From: Caulobacteraceae bacterium
Lineage (GTDB): Bacteria > Pseudomonadota > Alphaproteobacteria > Caulobacterales > Caulobacteraceae
Direction of reading: 5' to 3'
Assembly: GCA_947475845.1 (NCBI GenBank)
Contig: CANJMO010000016.1
Coordinates: forward strand, 1 to 43,727
Length of the DNA stretch: 43,727 nucleotides
Shown here: positions 26,851 through 33,765 of the stretch, piece by piece
How positions within the stretch are numbered: the stretch's first letter is position 1
Layout of the letters: each line of letters begins with the position of its first letter
Translations under genes and position numbers: made by a program
Notes under the pieces: model-generated
Told to the model about the DNA's origin: nothing
Database searches by the model: none
The model's input: the letters and a program-made list of their open reading frames with translations, nothing else

Positions 26851-27642
26851 CTAGTTGGGGAACATGAACCTGACGCCGGTGGAAACCGCGAACTGGTTGG
26901 CATTGCCCAGCTGGCGGACCAGGGGGCTGTTGGCGTCGTCGCCGAGCAGGCGCTTGTAGCGGGCGTAGAAGGTCTGCCGCCATTTCGGGCTCCACTTGTA
27001 CTCAGTGCTGGATTCGATCCCGGCGAAGTGCAGACCAGCGCGGGCGCGGTAGGGCGCGGCGATGTAGGGGTTGAGTAGGGCCTCGGTCGGAGTGACGCCG
27101 AAGTAGCGGTTGTTGAAGGCGTCGTCGCCGAACGTTAGACGCGGGCCGACCGAGAAGCGCCATTTGTCGCCGCGAAACACGTAGTCGGCGCCGGTATTGA
27201 CCTGCACCCCGTACTGGGAGGTCAGACCCTTCAGGGCTTCGACGTGGAAGCGGATGCTGGGTGTGGCCCAGTAGTTGAAGTAGCCGCCGCCATGGAGCGA
27301 CCAGCCGATGCTGCGCATGCCGGTCAGTTCGCGATTGTTGTCGCGCGGCTCGCGAACCGACGCGGCGATGCCGGTCTGGATGTACTTGTTGCTGAACAGC
27401 GAGAAGCTGGCCGCGTCGTCCGAGGCGGCGAAGGAGTCGAACTCCGAGGGCCGCGTGACCGCCAGGCTGCCGCCGGGAGCGGGACCGACCCGCTTGGAGC
27501 CATCGTAAGTGGAGGCGATCCAGCCGCGGATGGCGATATTGAGGGTGTAGCCGAAGACCGTGGCCTGCTCGGCTTTTGCGGCGGAGGCGGATACACCCGC
27601 CAGGATCACGCCGGCTGCGGCCGTCTTCAGGAGGGTGTTCAA
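26851..27642 (-). CDS. MipA/OmpV family outer-membrane protein (copy 2)
   Basis: A 263-residue outer-membrane barrel, paralogous to the neighbouring copy. It has a signal peptide to about residue 24 (ASAAKA), then IASTYDGSKRVGPAPGGSLA, GPRLTFGDDAFNNRYFGVTPTEALLN, RYKRLLGDDANSPLVRQLGNANQ and a barrel-closing VRFMFPN end with terminal Asn rather than the usual aromatic residue. The copies have the same length within one residue and align without large gaps, so this is a tandem duplication that has diverged. The 107-base spacer between them holds no gene. Upstream it has AGGAGG at good spacing before the ATG. Confidence 0.87.
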   Translation of the reverse strand: MNTLLKTAAAGVILAGVSASAAKAEQATVFGYTLNIAIRGWIASTYDGSKRVGPAPGGSLAVTRPSEFDSFAASDDAASFSLFSNKYIQTGIAASVREPRDNNRELTGMRSIGWSLHGGGYFNYWATPSIRFHVEALKGLTSQYGVQVNTGADYVFRGDKWRFSVGPRLTFGDDAFNNRYFGVTPTEALLNPYIAAPYRARAGLHFAGIESSTEYKWSPKWRQTFYARYKRLLGDDANSPLVRQLGNANQFAVSTGVRFMFPN

Positions 27643-27707
27643 AGGAGGCTCCCTCGTCTCATCGCCAAAGTGAACGCTTACTGAGATGTCACCTGATAGC
27701 GTGAGTC

Positions 27708-27905
27708 CTATAGTCCTGCTTGTCGCAGGGTAAAGCGGGCCATTTCAAGGTCTTCGTCGCGCACCATCAGACGGGTGGGGAAGGCGCCCTGCCACAAGCC
27801 CCCGGCGCCTGAATCGAAGACGTAGTGGTCGATGCCCGCGTCGGTCAGCACCGACTGCATCACCGACAGGCGCACGATGTCCAAGGTGCGCTCCAGCTCG
27901 ACCAT
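27708..27905 (-). CDS. DUF2007-type small protein (putative signal-transducing protein)
   Basis: A 65-residue protein starting MVELERTLDIVRLSVMQSVLTDAGIDHYVFD, followed by LWQGAFPTRLMVRDEDLEMARFTL. This is the DUF2007 pattern: a short ferredoxin-like alpha/beta fold whose members recognise effector or protein surfaces and are related in shape to the ACT/PII class. It starts five bases after the popA stop on the same strand, so it is probably co-transcribed with popA. A link to c-di-GMP or cell-cycle signalling is suggested only by that position. Confidence 0.85.
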   Translation of the reverse strand: MVELERTLDIVRLSVMQSVLTDAGIDHYVFDSGAGGLWQGAFPTRLMVRDEDLEMARFTLRQAGL

Positions 27906-27910
27906 AGGGG

Positions 27911-29236
27911 CTAGCTGGCTTGGGCCTGCTGCAGCCTGGCGGCCGCGCGCTCGAGGGCCATGCCGGCGGTCTCGCCGCGCTCGACCTCGGCCACGCCGAT
28001 ATCGAACTCCACCACGAACGGCGGGCGGTTCTCGCCGGCGTCGAAGGCGGTGCAGCCGATCACCGCGGCGATACGCTCGGCGGCGGCGCGTGCGGACAGC
28101 AGATGGGTCGAGGGCAAGGCGAGGGCGAAGGTTTCCGGACCCAGGCGGGCGGCGGTGTCTTCGGCGCGCACCAGGCGGCCGATCATCGATCCGATCTGCG
28201 GCACGGCGCGGTCCATCCAGCCGGCGGCGCGCAAGGCGGTCAGCTCGGCCCGCTCGGTCAGGCGCAGGACGCACACCGAAAGGGCCCGGTTGCGATGGCG
28301 CGAGGACTGGGTCAGTCGGGCGAGATGGGCGGCGAACAGGTCGCGGGTGAACAGCCCCGTGGCGGAGTCCATCAGGCCGGAGCTGCGGGCGCGGTTGAGA
28401 GCGCTGCGGATGGAGGCCTGGTCGCGATAGGCCTTGGCCAGCTCGATGACGCGGGCGGCGGTGTCGCTTTCGGGGGTGTAGGGGGTCGCCACGTCGGATA
28501 CGCCGCGATGGAACACCTCGCTCAGAGACAGGTCGGCGTCAGGCCGCAGATAGAGCAGGGCGGGGATATGATAGAGGCGGGTGTTGCGGCGCATGCCCGC
28601 GGCGATCGACAGCGACTCCGCCTGATCGTCGCCGGCCCACAGCACCACGGCCTCGAACGACTGATCGTGCAGATAGTCGAAGGCGGTGTAGGCCGTGAAG
28701 GCACCGACAACCTCGGCCCCGGCGTGCCTCAGGGCGTTTGACAGGGCCAGGAACTGGGGGGCGGGCTCGCCGATGGCCAGGACACGCCATGGGTCGTCGC
28801 CGGTATGGGGCGGGTCGAGCAGGCGGCCGCGCTCGGCGAAGGTCTCGGCGCGCAGTTCGTACTCTTCCTGGGCGGTGGCGGTGCGCACCAGCGATTCCAG
28901 GCGAAAGGCGGCCTGGGCCGGATGCAGGGGCGCGGCCAGGGTAAGGTCGAAAGCGGTCAGGTCGTTTTCAGGATTGGGCGGGCCGATGGCGATGATCGGC
29001 AGCCGCCGCGCGCCGCTGGCGGCCTTCAGCCGCTGGGCTAGTTCGCGGGCTTCCTCGCCATAGCTGGCGACATCGATGATGGCGGCCTGGATCTGCAGGT
29101 CGGCAAGAGCGGCGATGCCGGCATAGATCCCCCGGGCGGTGAGGGTGCGCCAGCCGAGACGGTCCAGCCCCTCAGCCAGCGGCCCGGCCAGGCTGTCGTC
29201 GCGCGCAAGGATCAACACTCGGGCGTGGACCGGCAC
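27911..29236 (-). CDS. popA: PopA-like c-di-GMP effector (REC-REC-degenerate GGDEF)
   Basis: A 441-residue protein with two receiver-like domains and a C-terminal GGDEF fold. REC1 (~5-120) keeps an aspartate at D55 in AAIIDVASYG. REC2 (~150-275) has Trp at the matching place (VVLWAGDD) and should not be phosphorylated. In the GGDEF domain (~280-438) the catalytic motif is degraded to GPETF (366-370). The inhibitory I-site RxxD is intact as RAED (357-360), at the usual distance before the active-site motif. So it should bind c-di-GMP but not make it. This is the layout of C. crescentus PopA, which delivers CtrA to ClpXP through RcdA at the cell pole. It forms a likely operon with the DUF2007 gene. 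Confidence 0.9.
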   Translation of the reverse strand: MPVHARVLILARDDSLAGPLAEGLDRLGWRTLTARGIYAGIAALADLQIQAAIIDVASYGEEARELAQRLKAASGARRLPIIAIGPPNPENDLTAFDLTLAAPLHPAQAAFRLESLVRTATAQEEYELRAETFAERGRLLDPPHTGDDPWRVLAIGEPAPQFLALSNALRHAGAEVVGAFTAYTAFDYLHDQSFEAVVLWAGDDQAESLSIAAGMRRNTRLYHIPALLYLRPDADLSLSEVFHRGVSDVATPYTPESDTAARVIELAKAYRDQASIRSALNRARSSGLMDSATGLFTRDLFAAHLARLTQSSRHRNRALSVCVLRLTERAELTALRAAGWMDRAVPQIGSMIGRLVRAEDTAARLGPETFALALPSTHLLSARAAAERIAAVIGCTAFDAGENRPPFVVEFDIGVAEVERGETAGMALERAAARLQQAQAS

Positions 29237-29321
29237 GAAGTTTCCTCAAAATTCGAGCTGGCTCCGGGCCCGGCTCCCCCAATTGCAGGCCTATTGATCA
29301 CCCTTCCCGTTACCAGAGGCT

Positions 29322-29561
29322 TTATGCGTGGGTCTTGGCCGCCTCGAAGATAAGCGTCGAGCCTTCGCTCGCGCTTGAGATCAGCCGATAGCCCTCGCTC
29401 GAGATGAAATGAGGGACGTCGATCCTGGCCAGGGGATCGTCGGCCAACAGGCGCACGACCTGCCCCGGGGCGGCGCGGTCCAGCGCGCGGCGCAGGCGCA
29501 AGGTGGTGACCGGGCAGCGGTGGCCTCGCGCATCGACCAGCACGGCCTCGGAATCACTCAT
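29322..29561 (-). CDS. TusA/SirA family sulfur-carrier-like protein
   Basis: A 79-residue protein of the SirA/TusA family. The conserved Cys-Pro of the fold is present at residues 16-17 (DARGHRCPVTTLRLRRAL), followed by PGQVVRLLADDPLARIDVPHFI and a C-terminal strand LIFEAAK. TusA relays sulfur in tRNA thiolation, while other members take part in redox or envelope processes. The specific partner is not evident. It is divergent from the Ku-fusion gene across 60 bases. The stop lies 85 bases upstream of popA on the same strand. Confidence 0.88.
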   Translation of the reverse strand: MSDSEAVLVDARGHRCPVTTLRLRRALDRAAPGQVVRLLADDPLARIDVPHFISSEGYRLISSASEGSTLIFEAAKTHA

Positions 29562-29621
29562 CTGAACAAAGCCCTCGCCAGCCGCGTTGTCCTGAAAACT
29601 GTGTCATCCAACGAGGCTATC

Positions 29622-30902
29622 ATGGCGACCCGTCCCACGTGGCAAGGACATCTGCGGCTGTCGCTCGTGAGCTGTCCCGTGGCTCTCTATACCGCCACGT
29701 CCGCCACCGGCGAGGTCCATTTCAACCTCCTGCACAAGGAGACCATGAACCGTATCCGCATGATCCCGACCGATCCGGAGACCGGGCCGGTGGAGCGCGC
29801 CGATCTGGTCAAGGGCTTCGAAGTCGACAAGGGCCGCTATGTCGTGATCACCGACGACGAGATCAAGGCGGTGCGGCTGGAGAGCACCCGCACCATCGAT
29901 ATCGAGCGCTTCGTCGACGCGACGGAGATCGACCGGCTCTATTGGAACAACCCCTACTACCTGGTCCCCGACGGCAAGATCGCGGCCGAGGCTTTCGCCG
30001 TCATTCGCGAGGCCATGTCTCAGTCGGGCAAGCTGGCCCTGGGCCGGGTGGTGCTGCACCAGCGCGAGCGGCTGATGGCGCTGGAGCCGCGGGACGAGGG
30101 CATCGTCGCCTACAGTTTGCGGACCTATGACGAGGTACGCCAGCCCAAGGACTATTTCGACGCCATTCCGGCCGCCAAGCCCGACGCCAAGATGATCGAC
30201 ATCGCTCGCAAGATCATCGAGCAGTTGGAAGGCCCGTTCGACCCGACCCAGTTCGACGACCGCTACGCGCTGGCGGTGCTCGACCGGGCCATGGTGATGC
30301 CGGACGGGGTCGAAGTCCGCCTGCCGTTCGCGTTCGGCACCACGGTAGAGACCGTTCCCGCCGATGTGCCCTATGTCCATGTGAGCCCGCGGGCGCGAGA
30401 GAGGTGGGGGGCGCGGTTGGGGGCGGGCAGGGACCGGATACGGGTGGGCCTGGCGTGGTCGGGCAACCCGGCACAGGCCACCGATCGTTACCGCAGCATG
30501 CCGTTCGAGGCTCTGCGGCCGCTGCTGGATGTGGACGCCGCCTTTTACTCCTTGCAGGTGAACTATCGTGACGGTGAACTGGCGGCTCTGGAAGCGGATG
30601 GGCGTATCACGAGTTTCCACAGTGAGATCAGTGACTTCATGGACACTGCCGCGTTGATCGAACAGCTCGATCTGGTGGTGGCCGTGGACACTTCGGCCGC
30701 GCACCTGACCGTCGCCCTGGGCAAGACCATGTGGCTGATGCTCGCCCACCGGCCGGACTACCGCTGGCACAACGGGCGCGAGGACAGTCCGTGGTACCCG
30801 ACCGCGCGCCTGTTCCTACAATCGGAGCAGGGCGATTGGACCAGTGTGATCGACCGGATCAGAATCCAGCTGAGCGAGGTGATCGGCGCGGCTCCCAGGT
30901 AG
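29622..30902 (+). CDS. ku: Chimeric ORF: bacterial Ku domain fused to a glycosyltransferase-type C-terminal domain
   Basis: A single uninterrupted frame of 426 residues. Residues 1 to ~215 are a near-complete bacterial Ku protein, the DNA-end binder of non-homologous end joining: TWQGHLRLSLVSCPVALY, NRIRMIPTDPETGPVERADLVKGF, LESTRTIDIERFVD, ALGRVVLHQRERLMALEPR, GPFDPTQFDDRY. Ku normally ends about 15-50 residues after that point with a basic tail (E-A-L..K-K). Here, from ~216-234 on, the sequence instead reads LPFAFGTTVETVPADVPYV, RIRVGLAWSGNP, DRYRSMPFEALRPLL, DLVVAVDTSAAHLTVALGK. That is the C-terminal half of TPR-linked glycosyltransferase (GT9/GT41-like) proteins. No ligD is in the window. 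The start ATG 29622 begins MATRPTWQGH; the 71-residue upstream extension overlaps tusA antisense. Confidence 0.85.
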   Translation: MATRPTWQGHLRLSLVSCPVALYTATSATGEVHFNLLHKETMNRIRMIPTDPETGPVERADLVKGFEVDKGRYVVITDDEIKAVRLESTRTIDIERFVDATEIDRLYWNNPYYLVPDGKIAAEAFAVIREAMSQSGKLALGRVVLHQRERLMALEPRDEGIVAYSLRTYDEVRQPKDYFDAIPAAKPDAKMIDIARKIIEQLEGPFDPTQFDDRYALAVLDRAMVMPDGVEVRLPFAFGTTVETVPADVPYVHVSPRARERWGARLGAGRDRIRVGLAWSGNPAQATDRYRSMPFEALRPLLDVDAAFYSLQVNYRDGELAALEADGRITSFHSEISDFMDTAALIEQLDLVVAVDTSAAHLTVALGKTMWLMLAHRPDYRWHNGREDSPWYPTARLFLQSEQGDWTSVIDRIRIQLSEVIGAAPR

Positions 30903-30951
30903 GGAGCCTGTCCGGGCGCGAAACCGCGCGCACTTTCGCCTGACAGGCTCC
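30903..30951 (+). terminator. Long inverted repeat between the Ku fusion and queH
   Basis: Perfect ten-base arms, GGAGCCTGTC (30903-30912) and GACAGGCTCC (30942-30951), enclose 29 bases that can themselves fold (GCGCG...CGCGC). The left arm begins directly after the stop codon. There is no T-run, so it may be a factor-dependent terminator, a processing signal or an attenuator in the queH leader. The type given is a best guess. Confidence 0.4.
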
Positions 30952-30989
30952 AGGTGGAAAAATCCGTCGGCCTTTGCTATCAGCCGCCC

Positions 30990-31655
30990 ATGAGCGAGAC
31001 CGCGCGACCAGTCCTGACGCCACCCGACGGGCACAAGAAGGTCCTGCTTCATTCGTGCTGCGCGCCATGTTCGGGCGAGGTGATGGAGGCCATGCTGGCG
31101 TCCGGCGTCGAGTACACCATCTTCTTCTACAACCCGAACATCCACCCTGAGCGCGAGTACCTGCTGCGCAAGGACGAGAATGTCCGTTTCGCCGACAAGC
31201 ACGGCATCGCCTTCATCGACGCGGACTACGACAAGGACAACTGGTTCGAGCGGGCCCGAGGCATGGAGCGCGAACCGGAGCGCGGCATCCGCTGCACCAT
31301 GTGCTTCGACATGCGCTTCGAGCGCACAGCCCTCTATGCCCACGAGAACGGCTTCCCGGTGATCACCAGCTCGCTTGGGATTTCGCGCTGGAAGGACATG
31401 AACCAGATCAACGACTGCGGCCATCGCGCCGCCGGCCGTTACGAGGGGCTGAGCTACTGGGACTACAACTGGCGCAAGGGCGGCGGTTCGGCGCGGATGA
31501 TCGAGATCAGCAAGCGCGAGGAATTCTACCAGCAGGAGTACTGCGGCTGCGTCTACTCCCTGCGCGACGCCAACAATTATCGGCGCGCCGTCGGGCGTCC
31601 GACGATCGAGATCGGGACCCAGTTCTACAAGAACACCCCCGCGGACGGCGAATAG
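30990..31655 (+). CDS. queH: Epoxyqueuosine reductase QueH
   Basis: QueH reduces epoxyqueuosine to queuosine in the wobble position of GUN-decoding tRNAs and replaces QueG. The 221-residue product has the cysteine sets of the family: HSCCAPC (C23, C24, C27), RCTMCF (C102, C105) and EYCGC (C185, C187), ligands for an Fe-S cluster and a second metal. The intervening text [17 protein letters not shown] and [11 protein letters not shown] is typical. The ATG at 30990 fits the family start better than the in-frame GTG at 30954, which lies in the inverted-repeat region. It is the last core gene before the accessory region. Confidence 0.95.
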   Translation: MSETARPVLTPPDGHKKVLLHSCCAPCSGEVMEAMLASGVEYTIFFYNPNIHPEREYLLRKDENVRFADKHGIAFIDADYDKDNWFERARGMEREPERGIRCTMCFDMRFERTALYAHENGFPVITSSLGISRWKDMNQINDCGHRAAGRYEGLSYWDYNWRKGGGSARMIEISKREEFYQQEYCGCVYSLRDANNYRRAVGRPTIEIGTQFYKNTPADGE

Positions 31656-31954
31656 GCGAGCGCCTGGCCTTGAGTCCACAAGACTTGGCCGAAATCCGGA
31701 CATCGGCTTAACCTACCGAGAGCGCCGACCCCGGTGGTGTCAGTCCAACGCGAACTTGTCTCCATCAAGGCGCAGTCCGCCCAATCCCGCCGGGGTTGCT
31801 GGCATTGACGCCACCTCCGGGCCCGAAGGCCGTGGCGACATGAGACTAGGCGCTAGCGCCTGGTGACCAATGCGGTGAAACTGCCTGAGTTGAGCGACAT
31901 CATGGCCTCCATTCTCATGAGCTGATCAACTTTCCTCCCAGGAGGCATAAGCGG
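31656..31954 (+). promoter_or_regulatory. Intergenic region upstream of the patatin operon
   Basis: About 300 bases with no credible gene. It holds one copy of an imperfect direct repeat (31741-31767, see separate entry) and a perfect 14-base palindrome AGGCGCTAGCGCCT (31848-31861), a possible operator about 100 bases before the operon. A strong ribosome-binding site AGGAGG (31940-31945) lies nine bases before the TTG start. No confident -35/-10 pair was found. Confidence 0.45.
31741..31767 (+). repeat. Imperfect 27-base direct repeat, left copy
   Basis: This copy matches the stretch at 37105-37131 at 23 of 27 positions, including the uninterrupted core AACTTGTCTCCAT. Both are on the plus strand and each is preceded by GGTGGTG a few bases upstream. 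The two copies bracket the patatin operon, the broken DUF4010 gene, the structured segment and the IS3 remnant (about 5.4 kb). They may be ends of a lost mobile element. Confidence 0.55.
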
Positions 31955-33118
31955 TTGAGTCGATCACGTTCGAATGGAGGGCTTTGGTCCGGGGCGACGC
32001 GGCTCCCGGCGCCCAAGCAGGCCTTGGCCAACATCAACGGATTTGACGGTGTTCGGCTCAGCTTCGGTCAGGCCGAAGACGCGCTCGAAGCGGAGGCTGA
32101 CCGTCTTTCGCTGCCCCGCTCGAACTTGGACGGCGGCGACCTTGACCTCCTGGCGATCTCGGGCGGCGCGTCCGGCGGGGCCTTTGGAGCCGGCGTTCTC
32201 ACGGGTCTGACCTTGGCCGGGCGACGGCCGACCTTCGCTATCGTGACCGGCGTGAGCACCGGTGCGCTTATCGCGCCCTTCGCCTTCCTCGGGTCGGCGT
32301 GGGACGGTCGCTTGCGCGATGCCTACACGGGAGGTCACGCTGAGGAGTCCTTTGGATTGGCGGCCCTGTCGCCCATCCTGGATGGCGCCCTGTTCCGGGC
32401 GGAGGCCCTGGAGCGTCTCGTCCATCCATTTGTAGACGACGAAATGGTGGCCGCGGTCGCCGCTCAGCACCGGCTGGGCCGGCGTCTCTTGGTCGCGACC
32501 ACCGATCTTGATCGAGAGGCGCCCTGCATCTGGGACATGGGGGCCATCGCGGTTCGCGGCGGCAGCGAGGCCACATCGATGTTCCGCGAGGTGCTGATCG
32601 CATCGGCCAGCCTGCCAGGCCTATTTCCGCCTCGGCGGTTCGAAGTCGAGGCGAACGGCGAAACCTTCGAGGAGATGCATGTGGACGGTGGGGTCGCCGC
32701 GCCTCTGTTCATCATGCCCGAGGCCCTGATGCATTGGCAGAAGCTCGGGCAGCGAATGCGTCGGGGCCGGATTTACGTGCTCATCAATACGGTCCTTGAC
32801 GCTTCGCCGCGGACGACCCCGCCAAACCTTCCCTCTATTCTGCTGCGCAGCTTCGACACCATGCTGAGGGTGTCCTACCGCCAGGCGTTGAACGTGGCGG
32901 TGACCTTCAGCGCGGCGCACAATCTGCCCCTCAGCGTGGCCTCCATCCCTGACGCGCCGCCCGGAGAGGAGACTGGAAGCATGTTGAGTTTCGACACTGG
33001 AACGATGAAGCGGACCTTCGACGCGGCGGTCGATGCGGCCAAACGCGAGGATTTCTGGAAGACGCCGACCGCACGTCAGGACCTGTGGTCCGACGTCCGG
33101 GACCTGTTCCAAGTCTGA
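31955..33118 (+). CDS. Patatin-like phospholipase
   Basis: A 387-residue lipid acyl hydrolase of the patatin family. The glycine-rich oxyanion loop is GGASGGAFGAG (70-80), the nucleophile is S101 in the GxSxG elbow GVSTG (99-103), and the dyad aspartate is D244 in the DGG motif (244-246); all key residues are present. There is no signal peptide, so it is probably cytoplasmic and acts on the inner-membrane face. A TTG start with AGGAGG nine bases upstream is used. Its TGA overlaps the next ATG (TGATG), opening a four-gene operon with an unknown membrane protein, a phospholipase D-like protein and ExoD. Preferred lipid unknown. Confidence 0.9.
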   Translation: MSRSRSNGGLWSGATRLPAPKQALANINGFDGVRLSFGQAEDALEAEADRLSLPRSNLDGGDLDLLAISGGASGGAFGAGVLTGLTLAGRRPTFAIVTGVSTGALIAPFAFLGSAWDGRLRDAYTGGHAEESFGLAALSPILDGALFRAEALERLVHPFVDDEMVAAVAAQHRLGRRLLVATTDLDREAPCIWDMGAIAVRGGSEATSMFREVLIASASLPGLFPPRRFEVEANGETFEEMHVDGGVAAPLFIMPEALMHWQKLGQRMRRGRIYVLINTVLDASPRTTPPNLPSILLRSFDTMLRVSYRQALNVAVTFSAAHNLPLSVASIPDAPPGEETGSMLSFDTGTMKRTFDAAVDAAKREDFWKTPTARQDLWSDVRDLFQV

Positions 33119-33765
33119 TGGTCGATGCGCTCGGCCATGGACGGGGTGGGAACCGGATTGGGTTTTGGTCGCGCGGCCCCACACGGCAACGTCCGATCGA
33201 ACTGAGGATCCAGAGCGTCGGCCAGCTGTTCCACACGCTCGATCCCCTGCCGTTCCGCGAACGGGACCTGGACGCCAGCGTCGAAGAATATGTTGTCGGA
33301 GGGGCGGGCGAGATGGGCGGCGAGCACCCCATCACCATCCTCGTCCGGCTGCCCGCAGCTGAGGCGCAGGGCGAGTCCGCCGCGCATATTGGCGACGGCT
33401 TTCGCAACTACTTCGCCTATCGGGCCGACGTGCTCAGTTGGGACCTGCGCAACCTGTTTCAAACCGGCCGCGTCTCGGCCCTCGTCGGCCTGTGCGCGCT
33501 TGGGGTCAGCATCATCCTCGGTCGCCTCAGCGAGGCGGTCCTCGGCGGCGGCTATTTCGCCCGGTTTCTCGACGAAGGTCTGATCATCGTCGGCTGGGTG
33601 GCCAATTGGCGGCCGATCGAGATCTTCCTCTACGATTGGTGGCCGATCGCGCGCCGGCGGCGTCTGTACCGTCGCTTGGCGCAAGCTGGCGTCGAGGTCG
33701 TGGTGGAGCCAGGGAGCGGCGATGCTCCGGCAGCCGCTCCCGGCGCCGCGCCTCTGCCCCTATGA
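33118..33765 (+). CDS. Unknown membrane protein of the patatin/PLD operon
   Basis: I do not recognise this 215-residue family. The N-terminal half (residues ~25-115) is soluble, with a regular alternation suggesting beta structure (IELRIQSVGQLFHTLDPLPF, HPITILVRLP). Two hydrophobic segments follow: ~118-136 (SALVGLCALGVSIILG) and ~153-172 (EGLIIVGWVANWRPIEIFL). The latter runs into a WW and a very basic patch (ARRRRLYRRL) that should face the cytoplasm. The end is an Ala/Pro-rich tail. Both ends overlap neighbours (TGATG with the lipase, ATGA with the PLD gene), so it is almost certainly made in fixed proportion with them and could anchor them at the membrane. Confidence 0.8.
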   Translation: MVDALGHGRGGNRIGFWSRGPTRQRPIELRIQSVGQLFHTLDPLPFRERDLDASVEEYVVGGAGEMGGEHPITILVRLPAAEAQGESAAHIGDGFRNYFAYRADVLSWDLRNLFQTGRVSALVGLCALGVSIILGRLSEAVLGGGYFARFLDEGLIIVGWVANWRPIEIFLYDWWPIARRRRLYRRLAQAGVEVVVEPGSGDAPAAAPGAAPLPL

